Shown here: positions 21,575 through 33,123 of the stretch, piece after piece
Numbering within the stretch: the first letter of the stretch is position 1
Layout of the letters: every line of letters starts with the position of its first letter
DNA from: Salvia splendens
Taxonomy: Eukaryota > Streptophyta > Magnoliopsida > Lamiales > Lamiaceae
Reading direction: 5' to 3'
DNA: 64,000 nt
Assembly (NCBI RefSeq): GCF_004379255.2
Contig: NC_056036.1
Location: 42,247,576-42,311,575, forward strand
Made by a program: the position numbers and the translations under genes
The notes under the pieces: model-generated
Databases searched by the model: none
Seen by the model: the letters and a program-made list of their open reading frames with translations, nothing else
What the model was told of the DNA's origin: nothing

Positions 21575-23076
21575 ATGACTCTGCCGTCTCTCCGCTACAT
21601 GTTAAGATCTCCACATCGAAAATGGTGGAACACATACTTCTTGATACTCTCCCCCCTCACTCTCCTCTTCATCACCTCCTCCACCATTACATTTTCATCC
21701 CTCCGCCCCCAAATCCCCCCACCCATTCCGCCGCCGCCAACACTCACCACTCCTTACCACAATTGGGAAATCTTCAACGCTGATTACCAGCAGATGCTAA
21801 ACAAACTGAAGATCTACGTCTATCCCCATGCCTTTCCAAGCAACAAATCCAAATCATCCCCCACCGCCGCCGTGTTCCTCCCCAACCCCGACCCCTTCAA
21901 CCCCAAAACCGGCAACTACTACAGCGAGCACGCCTTCAAGCTCGCCCTGCTCCGGAGCTCCCTCGTCACGGATCGCCCCGACGAGGCGGACTTCTTCTTC
22001 ATGCCGTTCTCCGTCAATGTGATGCGGTATCACCCCCTCTTCCGCTCGGAGTCGGCCATCTCCGACTTCGTGGCGGGCTACGTGTCCAGAATCAGCTCCG
22101 ATTCTGGGCACTGGAACGCCTCCGGGGGCGCGGACCACTTCTTCGTCTGCTGCCACTCGGTCGGCCGCGACGCCGCCTCCAGGCACCGGGAACTCCACAA
22201 TAATGCCATTCAGATTACTTGCTCATCTAGCTACTTTCAGAGGCTATACACACCCCACAAAGATGTAGCATTGCCTCAAGTCTGGCCTCGGCCGGATATC
22301 GAAGCTCCCGACCCTCCTCATCGGAGGTCAGTAGGACGTGTTTGGTATGATGGAATTGGAAATATGAAACTGAATTTGGAAATTTTGATATTGTGTGTGA
22401 AGTGGTGTGCCTTTATGTGTGCACTGTGTGTGAGATTAATGTGTATAGTGTGTGTGGAAGTTAACTAATTTTATAACTGTATTCCAAATCCACACCCTTA
22501 GTTCCATGATACCGAACGTACCATTTGAAAGGCAAATGTACCATAGTATGTTCCCCCTTACTTGATTGTGTTCATCACATTTGATGCAGGACCGAGCTCG
22601 TCTTCTTCGCGGGGAGAGCTCAGAACTCTGCTGCTCGGCAAGAGGTGTTGCGCCTATGGGGGAACGACTCCGCGTTCCGTATATTCGCTGGGCATGCATC
22701 GATGCCGTATGAGGAAGGTTTCAGGAGAAGCAGATACTGCCTCCACATCAAAGGGTACGAGGTGAACACAGCCAGAGTTGTGGATGCTATCCACTACGGC
22801 TGTGTACCTGTTCTCATATCTAACTACTATGATCTCCCATTTGCTAATATTCTGGATTGGACCAAGTTCTCGATCGTACTCAACCAACACGACATTCCTC
22901 AGTTGAAAAACATCATAACATCGGTGCCAGAGGAGACATACCTCGACCTCTATCGCAACTTGTGTGTGGTTAGGAAGCACTTCAGGTGGTCTCCTGTGCC
23001 TCGGAGTTACGACACATTCCATATGACTGCGTACCAGCTGTGGCTGAGACGAGGCTTGCACCGTGTCACTTCATGA
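21575..23076 (+). CDS. Exostosin-family glycosyltransferase (GT47), 2 exons
   Basis: Exons 21575-22326 and 22590-23076; 412 aa. A type II Golgi topology is evident: a short basic N-terminus, then the signal anchor (TYFLILSPLTLLFITSST), then a Pro-rich stem. The exostosin domain reads LKIYVYPHAFP, TDRPDEADFFFMPFSVNVMR, GADHFFVCCHSVGRD, then in exon 2 ELVFFAGRAQNSAARQEVL, FRRSRYCLHIKGYEVNTARV, and DAIHYGCVPVLISNYYDLPF. It is probably a glycosyltransferase of cell-wall polysaccharide synthesis; sugar donor and acceptor cannot be told. The ATG at 21575 is the first in frame; 21599 (MLRSPHRK) is an alternative. The single intron (22327-22589) is phase 2 and contains GT-rich sequence. Confidence 0.9.
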
Positions 23077-23286
23077 ATTCTCTGTGTAAGAACCATGTAA
23101 ATTACTTGATATAGTCATGATCTTCATGTTGATTTTACAGTGTATAGGCAGTCACAGAAAAGTAATAACAACACGTGAAAAAGATGAAAACACTTCATAC
23201 ATAAATGCTGTTCAACACAAAAACTTCAAAATAAACTTCCAAACATGACCTCAACAAGTATAGTTGAGGGAAACAACAGCAATGAT

Positions 23287-25540
23287 TTACATTGGCTTTT
23301 CATTACTATCTGTCTGGTAAGTGCGGCGTCTCAACTGAGACTCTGCATTTGGCTGCTGCAGGAAAATTCTAGTGGGGTCGCTAGGATCAACGTATCTGCA
23401 GAATACGCAAGAGTTCCTTCTGTCGTTAGCAGAACATGATGTAAAAATAGCAAAGAGAGTGATAGAGTGTAGCAGGAAGTACACGTACGCATGTCTCATC
23501 ATCTCGTCCACTGGAGTTTGGGCTGCTAGGAGAGGATCCACTCGAGGCTGTGCTGCAAGGTGCTGGTTATATTGTCTGACAGAACCAATCAAGTTGAAGA
23601 AGAGTGGGACGAATGTTCCACAGCCGCCATCCTTGAACAGAATCTTGAAAGAATGAGTCGAGTAAAGAGCCCTATGCTCAGTATCGGGCACAACCTGGAA
23701 ATGGCAGCAGAAACTTCAGACGCGCTCGAGTGAAGCAACAGATCAGAAACACAAGTTCTAAAAGCTTACAGGTTCCACTTGACCAGCAATGTTGTTGCAG
23801 TGGAAAATTGGCTGGTGGAATTTCTCACCATGAACATGAAGCTGCATTGTAAATCCCAAGTTGAAATAAGTACAACCATGTAAATACACAAGAAAGCCTA
23901 TAGAGGAGAAATATATTGACAAAGTGCAAAAAATTGTGTTGTGCATGCGAAAAGTGGTTATAATGCTACAAAATCCATCCTTAAATTCTCCCACCCTCCA
24001 GAAAATACAAATTTGCAGGAAGAAGCATGTAATCATAATTCAGTCAGAGATAGTTTCACAATAGACAGTCAAGCCCTTCATCAAGTTCCTTGTTAGTATT
24101 TGGTAACAATCATTTCTATCCCTCTCTATGTATTTCATTTGCAAGTCCATAGGATACCTTAGAGTGTCCAAATTTTGGCATCATATATTTAGTGTTCAGG
24201 AATCAAATCTTTTCTGTTCCTCTCTTATTATACTTCATTGTTAAATTCTGCCCCATCCCATACCCAAGGGACAAAACATTTACACTAAGATAAATAAATA
24301 AACGGAACAACATCAAAACTATCAGTTTAAGGACGAAACAGCAACCCATATTGTCATGTAAAACAGATCAAACCTCGGATGGACAAGACGACAGATTAAT
24401 AGTTCTTCGAGCACTTTTGTCAGAGCAGACATACATGATACAAGTAGAGCTTATGCATACCAGGGGCATATCAAATGCAAAAAGATGGCCAACAGGTTTC
24501 TTTGCAACAAACACTATGCGGATATTTGACAAGTAGATAGTTCCCTTTGCTTTCACCGTTCCACCTTGAGTGCTGCAGAGTGTGAAACATGAAAACTGAG
24601 CGTTCTTTTGATTCTAAACTGCACACATTCAGAAGTCAAGTTGGCCCAATAGAAACTACTAATAGATTCTTAAAACTAGTTGATCCATAACTTAATACCA
24701 TTCCGAGCTAAGTCTTAGCTGAAGGTGATACATGAAAAGTGAGCGTTAGGAGAAGTGCGATCAATGAAAACATCGTGGAAGCATATCAGGAGAAGGATAG
24801 ATAAAGGGAATTAGCTCCACAACTGTAATTATCTTTGCTAATGTTTCTGTGTAGTTAAATGTGTGACACTTTAGGGAGATCTAGTGAACTTCTGAGTGGT
24901 TGTATCGAACGTGTGTTAGTTGTGGTGTTGATCGGAGTATTGAATAAAGTTGACGTTCCTTGATTCTCTAAACCGTATCATAACAATACCTATGTAACAA
25001 CTCATCCAATCGTCCAACGAATAATGGAGAATTAAAGGCTAAACGTATGGACTACGAAAACTTTCTTCTTCTATTACTAGACTAAGTGATGCAGATGCAG
25101 AGAATGAATGCATCATTTTCAGGCTTATCAATCAGCATTAGGATATCCAAATCCATAAATTGACAACCGAATTCACATTAAAACTAACCACATTAACACG
25201 AATTGAACATAATAATCATAATATCAGCTCGAACCTAACAATCAATTCAGCTCCTAAACAATGAGTGTCAATTCCATACAACAAGTTATCTGATCAATCA
25301 ATCCGACGATCGTGACAAGAACTATGGCTTTATTCATCCACCAATCAATTAAAAGGACAACGGAAATTCAAACGACAGCAAAATTGGTTCAAATTCCAAA
25401 TGATATAGAGAAACTGGATTAGAAACAAACCCGGGGATCTTGTCGATCTCAAATTCGACGCCGTCTCTACCCAGGACGAACATCTCGTTGATGAATGGCA
25501 CCGGCATTCCATTGTGGAAAAGTTGAGGATTTAGAGCCAT
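23287..25540 (-). CDS. GRAM-domain, WBP2-like protein, 5 exons
   Basis: Exons 25540-25431, 24572-24461, 23841-23770, 23694-23489, 23395-23287; 202 aa. MALNPQLFHNGMPVPF starts the protein. The GRAM-type fold is spread over exons 1-4 (VKAKGTIYLSNIRIVFVAKK, HVHGEKFHQPIFHCNNI, GTFVPLFFNLIGSV). The C-terminal tail is YVDPSDPTRIFLQQP and a basic TYQ end. It resembles the WW-domain-binding protein 2 / UPF0664 family, small cytosolic proteins thought to bind lipids or WW partners; no function is shown in plants that I can state. The tail has no PPxY motif that I can see. Start: first ATG after a TA-rich leader, conserved MALNPQ. Confidence 0.88.
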
Positions 25541-26185
25541 ACTTTTCTCCCTCTGAATCAATTCAAGAGCTTCTGCTGCAGAAGAGAATGATGAATTTTG
25601 CGCAAATTAACCGTTAATCTGTAACTAGTAAATATTCTTGAATATAATAAATATGCTAAATTTCATTTGGGCTTTAATAAACTTAATTTCTAATTATGGC
25701 TCAATAACAGATAACTACCCTATAGATTACATTGGTATTATTTTATTTCTGAAACGATATACTGATAATAAATTATTTTTATTCATGATATCCACATAGT
25801 ATTAGATTACAGAATAAATATATTTGATTAAAATGGGTTGTTAAAATCATAAAATTTCATTGATGGATTATGCCAATTTCTCCATGGTGAATTTTCTAGC
25901 CATGATACAAATTCGAGTATATCATAAAGTATTACTAGATTACATATAAATATAGTTGATTAAAATGGGTTGTCAAGATCATAAAATTTGATTGATGGAT
26001 TATGTCAATTTCTTTCATATTGAATTTTCTAGTCATAGATACAAATTTGAATGGCGTTTTAAACTTACTGAAGTATATCTAGCCAGATTTTTCAAGGTCG
26101 AGAAGATTGAGATTGATGTCGAGTGGCGATTTGGGTTGATTCTTAGGATTAGCCTTCTGTATACTTCGACAAGGTGCATGCTAAA
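25541..26185. other. AT-rich intergenic DNA
   Basis: Shows a near-repeat: AAAATGGGTTGT.AA.ATCATAAAATTT.ATTGATGGATTATG occurs at about 25828-25870 and again at about 25961-26005, a local duplication of roughly 130 bp. No gene is visible. Confidence 0.5.
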
Positions 26186-26194
26186 TGGCGGGGA

Positions 26195-26610
26195 GTCTAA
26201 GGCCACCACCCGCAACGCGTCACGCGGGTGGCCCGTATTCCATCATGAAGGGACGAGACGGCGGCGTGACGCGTTGCAGCGCCCCGTCTCGTCCCCAGCC
26301 CGTTCCGCGTTCCGTCCCGCCTTGACGAATGGCGAGACGTCTCGCCACGCGCCGAGACGACGTGACGCGCTCCGGCACCATGCGTGACGCCCACTCGCCG
26401 GCTCGCCTCGGCCTTCTTCCGGAGAGGGGGATCAATGGAATAATCCTCCCGAATCTGGGATGATCCCTGCGAATACCTCAGGGCGGGGCGGAGGGACGGG
26501 CGTATGCATCCACATCAAAATGGGGTGGTTGGTACCCCCGGCGTCGACGAACCCTGGGTGCCCGGCGTCGACGAACCGGAACCACCACCGAGGACATTGT
26601 ACATGCCCCC
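26195..26610. mobile_element. Rearranged Harbinger fragment
   Basis: 26195-26410 resembles the GC-rich left end of the element at 19240 (ACGCGTTGC, GAGACG, CCACTCGC motifs) in the same orientation. 26440-26607 matches its ORF1 start region (19750-19905) in reverse complement, for example GAATCTGGGATGATCC.TGCGAATACC. So the two halves are inverted relative to each other. No termini or target duplication are confirmed. Confidence 0.6.
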
Positions 26611-26639
26611 AGTCACCGAAGGCTCTTCTTATATTGTAT

Positions 26640-27878
26640 TGAAGCCTGATACAGCTTTCGTATTCGTATGGAGCAAGAAGAAGTGCATCTTATTGACGTG
26701 TTTCTCTCTGCTGTTGGTTGCAGATCAGAAGGCTCCATAGGCTGGTTTCTCTTGGTGGACTCCTCCTATATTTGTGACTTGCTAGGTGCTCTTTAAGATA
26801 TGTTCGGATTAGTGTATTGATGTTTTTGATGATCATGATTCTGGAATCCTGTCTGGAAATTTTGTTTTGAACCAGATTTAACTGATGCTGCTGCGAATGT
26901 GATGGAGAATTTTGGATGTAATTACTTTCAGTGCACTTGGTTAGTCTTGCATCTCTATTTGGATGAATGGTGAAAAACAAACTTGCAATAGTAGTGTGTA
27001 TAACTTATTTTTGTTATTTATTCGAATGTAATTTATATCAGTATTAAATTTTTATATTTTTTTCAAATGCCCTATGAAAAAAGAATCAATAATGATATTT
27101 TAATTATCCTATTAATTGGAGGAGAAATGTTTCATTGTTTTTTATTTTCTTTTTTCATTTATCTTGTTTGCTTGAATTTCCTTTCTTTTTAAAAAATATG
27201 TTTACTTTTTATGAAAAATAAATTAGCAATATTACTCATTTGTGTTTTTATCTATAAACAATTTTAATAAAGAATGATATGGTGACTATCTATAATAAAG
27301 AATATGTAGGATTGACAAACATTGCTTCTAATAACAATAACTTCACTTACACCAAAAGGAAAAGCAGTCTACATCTACACTCTTCTCCACCACCTTATGC
27401 AGTCTTCACCAACCTATCACACAGAATGTATACTCAACATCATCATTCATCAATCACAGAAAACTCCAAATATAGGCAGCTTCTTAACAATAATATGATA
27501 AAGATAAAACTATATGTACTGAAAATGTATAGGATCCTCTAATATTAACACCTCACTTACATATAAATACAAGATGACTTTGAAATAGAGCTTCAATGGT
27601 TGGTTCCTACAGGAAAAGGGAGCACTTGTCAGAATCTTTGAAGAAACATATTTGGGTTAATTGCAGCAGATAACACAATCAGTGCCTACTTTGCAATTAA
27701 AACACGCTTTCGAGACGTTACAATTTCAACATCCTCAATTATGTTCTACGAAATTTGTACAGCATGGGCCAGTGAAACAGCGTCATTTGGCTGCTAAAGA
27801 ATTGGGATGTTGTAATTGCAACGTTTTAATAGTCGTGTAAATTCAGTTGGGGCGATTAATAATGTGAGACCACTCACA
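26640..27878. other. Intergenic DNA upstream of the NTMC2T5 3' end
   Basis: Nothing gene-like seen. 26640-27000 is of ordinary composition; 27000-27560 is AT-rich; 27560-27878 probably contains the 3' UTR of the NTMC2T5 gene. Confidence 0.45.
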
Positions 27879-30800
27879 TCAAGGATTGAACAAACCCGAG
27901 GAGTCATCGTTCAACGCTACAAGGACAGTGATACTTGTAACAATGGCAAGCCAAAATAAAGTTGATCCTGAAAATTAGAGATGCCAGTTGCTTCTGCATT
28001 AACAGCATATTCTGAAAAAAAGAAGACCAATTTGAGAAAACAAGCACCAAGGAAATGGCTATTCATACCTTGAGAACCACCAGAATCATTAGCTGGAGTT
28101 TGCTGTCCAGACACAGAAGCGGTGTTGTTTGGTTCAGAAGCACCGTTGTTGGCTCCATCATTTGGTTCAGATGCACCATTGTTGGCTCTGTCATCTGGAG
28201 ACCTGTTATTCGTGGTGTCTGAGGCTACTATACCTTGGAACTTCTCACTTACTAACAGTGCTGCTAGATCATTCATGAAAGACTCGGTATCTGTTGCAAC
28301 TACGTATTCCTCCGCACGTTTAGGGATTGTGAAATCAGGTTCATCAGAATCAGACAAGTCGTTCTGGGATGCCTCTGTATTTGCGAGTACTTTGTTGGAC
28401 CTTTCATCTTCTTCATCCTCAACATATGCTTTGTATGTCAAACGCAGCAGAATTTCTCCAGTCGATCCATTTCCAAATGGAGTCCAACCTCCTCGAAGTA
28501 CAACTATCCTGTCTGCAGGAACTGTATCTTTCAGAGATCCAAGATCAATCTGCAAAAAAGTAAATACTCTTGGTTATGATGTTAGCAAGACCTTAATGGA
28601 CGAAGTGGATGCTAACTAGAACAAAGTTTCCTTCTAACCATAGACTGTTCACTTCGCTGATAGTGGATATATACATGAATAACTAAATAACCATCATCTC
28701 CCTACTTACACAATACTGTTTGAATATATTGTGGTATGGAAAGGAAATTAGGCCTACATAATCTTTTTCATTCTTATACAGCTTGCTGCAAAAGCAACTC
28801 CATAGCTGCGCTTAAAACTCCTTAAAAGTCTCGATTTTACTTTAGGAACCACAACTGTACTTAGATAGAAGGGAGTGTAGCAATGTACTAAAACCGGAGT
28901 ATTAGTTTACCTTTCCACAAAAACAAAATTCAATAAACATCACAGAAACTGTACAATGAAATAGGAGCATCATAATTATTTTTGAGATTCTAATTTGCGG
29001 CATGCCAATTTCCCAAAGTGGAAACAAACAAAAGTGTTCGCCTACAAATCTAAGAGCCTCACCTCTGCAGTACCTACAGTTAGGTCTGTGAATCCAAGAG
29101 AATCCCTTACTTCGATTGACAATTTATTCTTCTTAGGGTTGGAAACTAACATATAAAAATCCTGGAAGATGTAAAGAGCTGGATATCAGTAATTGATCCA
29201 GGGCATCTCCTTGTGAAACCATGCAAATCAGATCTAGAACAGGTAAAGAGCTCACTTGATTCCAGATTGGCTCGCCAGGAGGCCCGATAACTGTAGTTTG
29301 GCTGTTTTTTTTACTACGTACAACTTGATCTCCCAATCTTAAAATAACAAATGGATCTGTTCTTCCTGTTAAATTGTTGGACAAGAATTTGTGACTATAA
29401 ATGAAAATTTATCTACTGACCATTAAAATGTTCCACTTAGCATTGGAATGAGCAAAATTCATACCATAGAATACATAATTAAGTTTCCGAGCATCCAGAA
29501 GTGTCACGGACAATTCTCCTGCAAAGTTACTGTTTCCCTCTTGAGTTTCTCCAGATTTGGAGTCCATGGGAACAGGTCCAACAGCCTTTCCCTTCTGAAA
29601 ATCAATAACTATCTTTTTGGGACGCACAAATAGCTTTGGTAAGTCCTCCGTGAGAAGTTTTGTCAAAAACCTGCATAAGTGTTTTATAGCTGAGATGAAG
29701 AACAGAAATAAAGTTGAAGCAGACGATAATCCAGAAAACTTGGAGAACATCACTTACATTGAAAGTACGGGAATTGCTGAATATTCCCCCGAGCACCAAC
29801 ACAGAAAATACCATTAGAAAAAAAAAGATATTAAGGAATCTGATATATGAAATGAACAAAGTTTCAGATGCAACACTTCTTCGCAGACATTATATTTCTA
29901 AAGCTTGGATCAACAGTGATCGAAATAATTTAAGCAGAATAGAGAGTTTTGCTACACATAACGACAGAAAGAAAGAAACTGGCATCTTTAGTACAAAACT
30001 CTACTTCCATCACAGAGAAACTAATATATGCATTTTTCTTCTTTATCCTATGTCGACGAATGAATGTTATAATCTTAAACCAATAAATTTATCCTCCTGG
30101 GTATGGCGTGATTATGCAAAGAGATCAATCTAGCCTTGAGTCTAAGGAACTGTAACTCTATTTATTATGAGTAAGCATTTCAGTAATTACAAAGCGAAAA
30201 AGGTTTACCCAAAATTCTTAAATCAGTTTTTCCGAGTGATGTCTAAAAAAAATCAATTGCTCCTCTGTAGATTTTTTCATAACTTAAGAGCATACTCACA
30301 ATTCATGATGGCTATATGACATGCCATTATTGAGGGAAAATTCAATGGAGAAGCTGAAATAACCTACCCATTAAATTAAACAAGCGAAATGGTGATAACT
30401 TAAACTTTATCTTTGGAAGAGAGACAAAAGCCCACGATACAGCTCCCACCCATGGCTCTGTTGGTATAAGTCGCAGTTTAACCCATAGTTCCCCGTCAAT
30501 GTCAAAGTCTCGCACACCGACAGGCACAGCAATGGGAAGGATACCAAAGTTAAGTGACAAAAGTAGAAGCATACGCGCACCACCAGTGTACCGGAGGCCT
30601 ATCTGGTATCTTTTTTACCAAGAAAAAAAAATCACCAATCAACATGCATTCAGAGTGAAATATATGTATCATACAAAATAACTACAGATTGTAGGTAAAT
30701 GTTGATAAATCACCAAAAAAATTGAAAGATTCTTCTCACTACTCCATTTCTTCCAAAGTGCACATACAAAACTAATTAGAATTCCATTACTTGTCAAAGT

Positions 30801-32196
30801 TGAGAATGATGCCAAGGTTAGGCATGGAAAGTCCATTGGCACATAAAATATTAGATTTACAAAGGTCTGAAAGTTCAGAGCACCAGAAGGTTTTGTTTAT
30901 CATGAATTGGGTTATAATGGATATGAAATTGATTGTAGAAAACTAAAAGAGTATGATGCCAAAAAATTGGAACTTTCAATTTAAAAAATTAGCATCTATT
31001 TGGTTTTCAGTAATAATGAGGGTATGAGGGGGCTGATATACAGTCCATAAACCAACATAATCATAGTCATTCACGTTGACATAACTTATACAATTCTGAC
31101 AGCTGTACAACAAGAACTCTAAAAATGATAAACAATCAATTCTGTCCATTCTCAATCACCTTATTACACAAGGTTTCATTTAACTGAGAATGAACGTGTA
31201 CTCAAAGGGTTGATAAACTTGATTTGCAATCCATAAACCAATATACTCATTCCCTTTGCACAACTCATACAATTCTCGATAACTGCACAACAAGAACTCT
31301 AAAAGACGAGAAACGTTCGATTCCGCCCATTCTCAATCACCTTATTACACACAAATTGCGAGAGATCAATCATATGTGATAATGGTTTCATATAACTGAG
31401 AGTAAACATGTATTGAAAGGGGTAAAACTCACTGCAAGTCATTAGCACGGCGCGAGGTTCTGCGCTCGACGCTCCTAACAGACAGTGGCTCATCACCCAA
31501 AGAGAACTGCTTGATCTCCACCCTCTGCACATAATCCGGCTTCTTCAGATTGTCAATGACAGGCTGCAGCAATCCAATTATCCAATTCTCAATCCCACCT
31601 CTATACACCTTCCACAGCTTCCCCAACACCATATTCACCCATTCCACCGACTCTTTCCTCTGCAATTCCTTCTCGAGGAACAACGACACCTTCTGCTGAC
31701 TCCCGAGTTTACTGCCTCCACTCCTCGCTTCTGCCCTCCTCCACGCCCATACCTTTTCGAATACAACACCAACAAAAAAGAAGAAACCAAGTAGGCCGAT
31801 AATACTGCGATTTATGGGCGGATATGGAATAGAATGGGTGACCCCGAGCTGACTCCTCAGCTTATTCACAATAGGATCCTCCCCAAAACTTGTGCTGTAA
31901 CAATTACTAGCTTTAATGCTCGAATCAGATGTAGATTGACTGTTTAATTCACCCTCATCGGAAAACCGCTTCAATACAATGTTTTTTCCGCCATTGATGC
32001 GCGATTGAGCTTGGAACATAGCCCATCCTACATTTCTAGCGCCTACGCCTCTCCTCCCCTGAAAAATGTGAGAATATGAAGCGCAAGTGCAAGGACAAAG
32101 ACCTAGGAGAGGTAATTGGGGGAGATATAGGGTTTTCCTCTGTGAGAAATCGCACCGAAGAGGTGAAGTGTGTGTGGCCGAAGAATGCAAAACCAT
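27879..32196 (-). CDS. SMP- and C2-domain membrane protein, NTMC2T5-like, 8 exons
   Basis: Exons 32196-31433, 30609-30368, 29776-29758, 29670-29465, 29365-29256, 29161-29063, 28549-28069, 27967-27879; 669 aa. Residues 1-70 look like a plastid-type presequence. A transmembrane segment lies at about 131-150 (SIIGLLGFFFFVGVVFEKVW). The SMP lipid-binding domain follows (from EWVNMVLGKLWKVYRGGIENWI, including the IGLRYTGGARML block), then a C2 domain (ELSVTLLDARKLNYV, RTDPFVILRLG, FYMLVSNPKKNKLSIEVRD). A low-complexity tail carries two NNGASEPN repeats, and a C-terminal hydrophobic segment (FWLAIVTSITVLVAL) ends SGLFNP. This is the tricalbin/synaptotagmin-like family at membrane contact sites. Exon 3 is a 19-nt microexon. 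Confidence 0.88.
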
Positions 32197-32569
32197 TAAT
32201 TTGCAGCGTAAAACATAAATGAATTAGACGAATTCAGCTGCTGGGGTTTGAATTTGAGCTTTGAGCTTGACAAATTGGAGAAAGAGCAAAATCGTGAATC
32301 GATAAATGAGTATGTGAGTTCAAAACGGCAGTAGTGATGACGAAGAAGACGACAACAAAGATAGGTAGGGTAAGGTTGAAACAACTTTCGATTGTAGCTC
32401 ACCGATTTTGAGTTCCATTCTGATTTTGGGGTGGAAATTATGATCCAATTCAAGGATGGAGATTCAATTCTGGTAAATTAGTTAAGGAGAATAGAGAAAC
32501 GGTGAGAAATGCACGCACGCGAACATGCAACTTCCACTTGTAAAGCAAAAGTTTTTGATGCACGCACTC
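32197..32569 (-). promoter_or_regulatory. Promoter-proximal region of NTMC2T5, cut short by a retrotransposon
   Basis: Leader and proximal promoter of the minus-strand gene. Only about 370 bp separate the start codon from the copia LTR, so more distal host promoter sequence has been moved about 5 kb away. Confidence 0.5.
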
Positions 32570-33075
32570 TGTGATATGTGGATGCATATTGCATAACTTG
32601 AAAGTTGAGGGACTTGATAGCAAAATAGAAAAGAGTAAAAGGGGAGAAAAGAAGAGTTAGCTCCCAACGGCTATTTCTGTTTTGGAGGTTACAACTGGAG
32701 CGGTTCCGAGCAGTTTCGAGCCCGATTCAGCTGAGTTATCGGTGAGTTCTCACAACCCACATATATATGAGGTTAATTCAGTTAGAGATTGATTGATCAA
32801 GAAAAAGAGTCATTTTTTGTGTGAGGGAGTCAATGTTGTAGAGTGAGTTCTCGAGTTTGAGCGTTTTGATTTCTTGAGTGATTCTCAGTGTGATTCTTGA
32901 GCGATTGTAATCAGATACTTCGATTGTGATTGTGCGTTGAATAAATTGGTTGAAAGCTTCGTCGTGGACGTAGGTCTTAGGACCGAACCACGTAATTGTG
33001 TGTTTTCTTCCATTTTGTTTAATTCTCTGTTATTAGTTGTTGTTTTTGGCCGGATTCCTCCGCCGAATTCTAACA
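32570..33075 (+). repeat. 5' LTR of the copia element
   Basis: 506 bp, TG...CA. It contains ATATATAT (about 32761), a plausible TATA region, and upstream CCCAACGGCT at 32663-32672, which fits the mitosis-specific activator consensus. Confidence 0.9.
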
Positions 33076-33123
33076 AATTAGCGTCGACTGTGAGAACCGA
33101 GGGTTTGATTGTTGATCGGCGAA

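Noticed and set aside
21490..21783. Alternative plus-strand frame from the ATG at 21490
   Set aside because: Overlaps the GT47 first exon in another frame; the exostosin frame continues through the domain.
32196..32453. Minus-strand frame upstream of NTMC2T5
   Set aside because: Lies in the leader/promoter and does not join the coding frame; no homology recognised.
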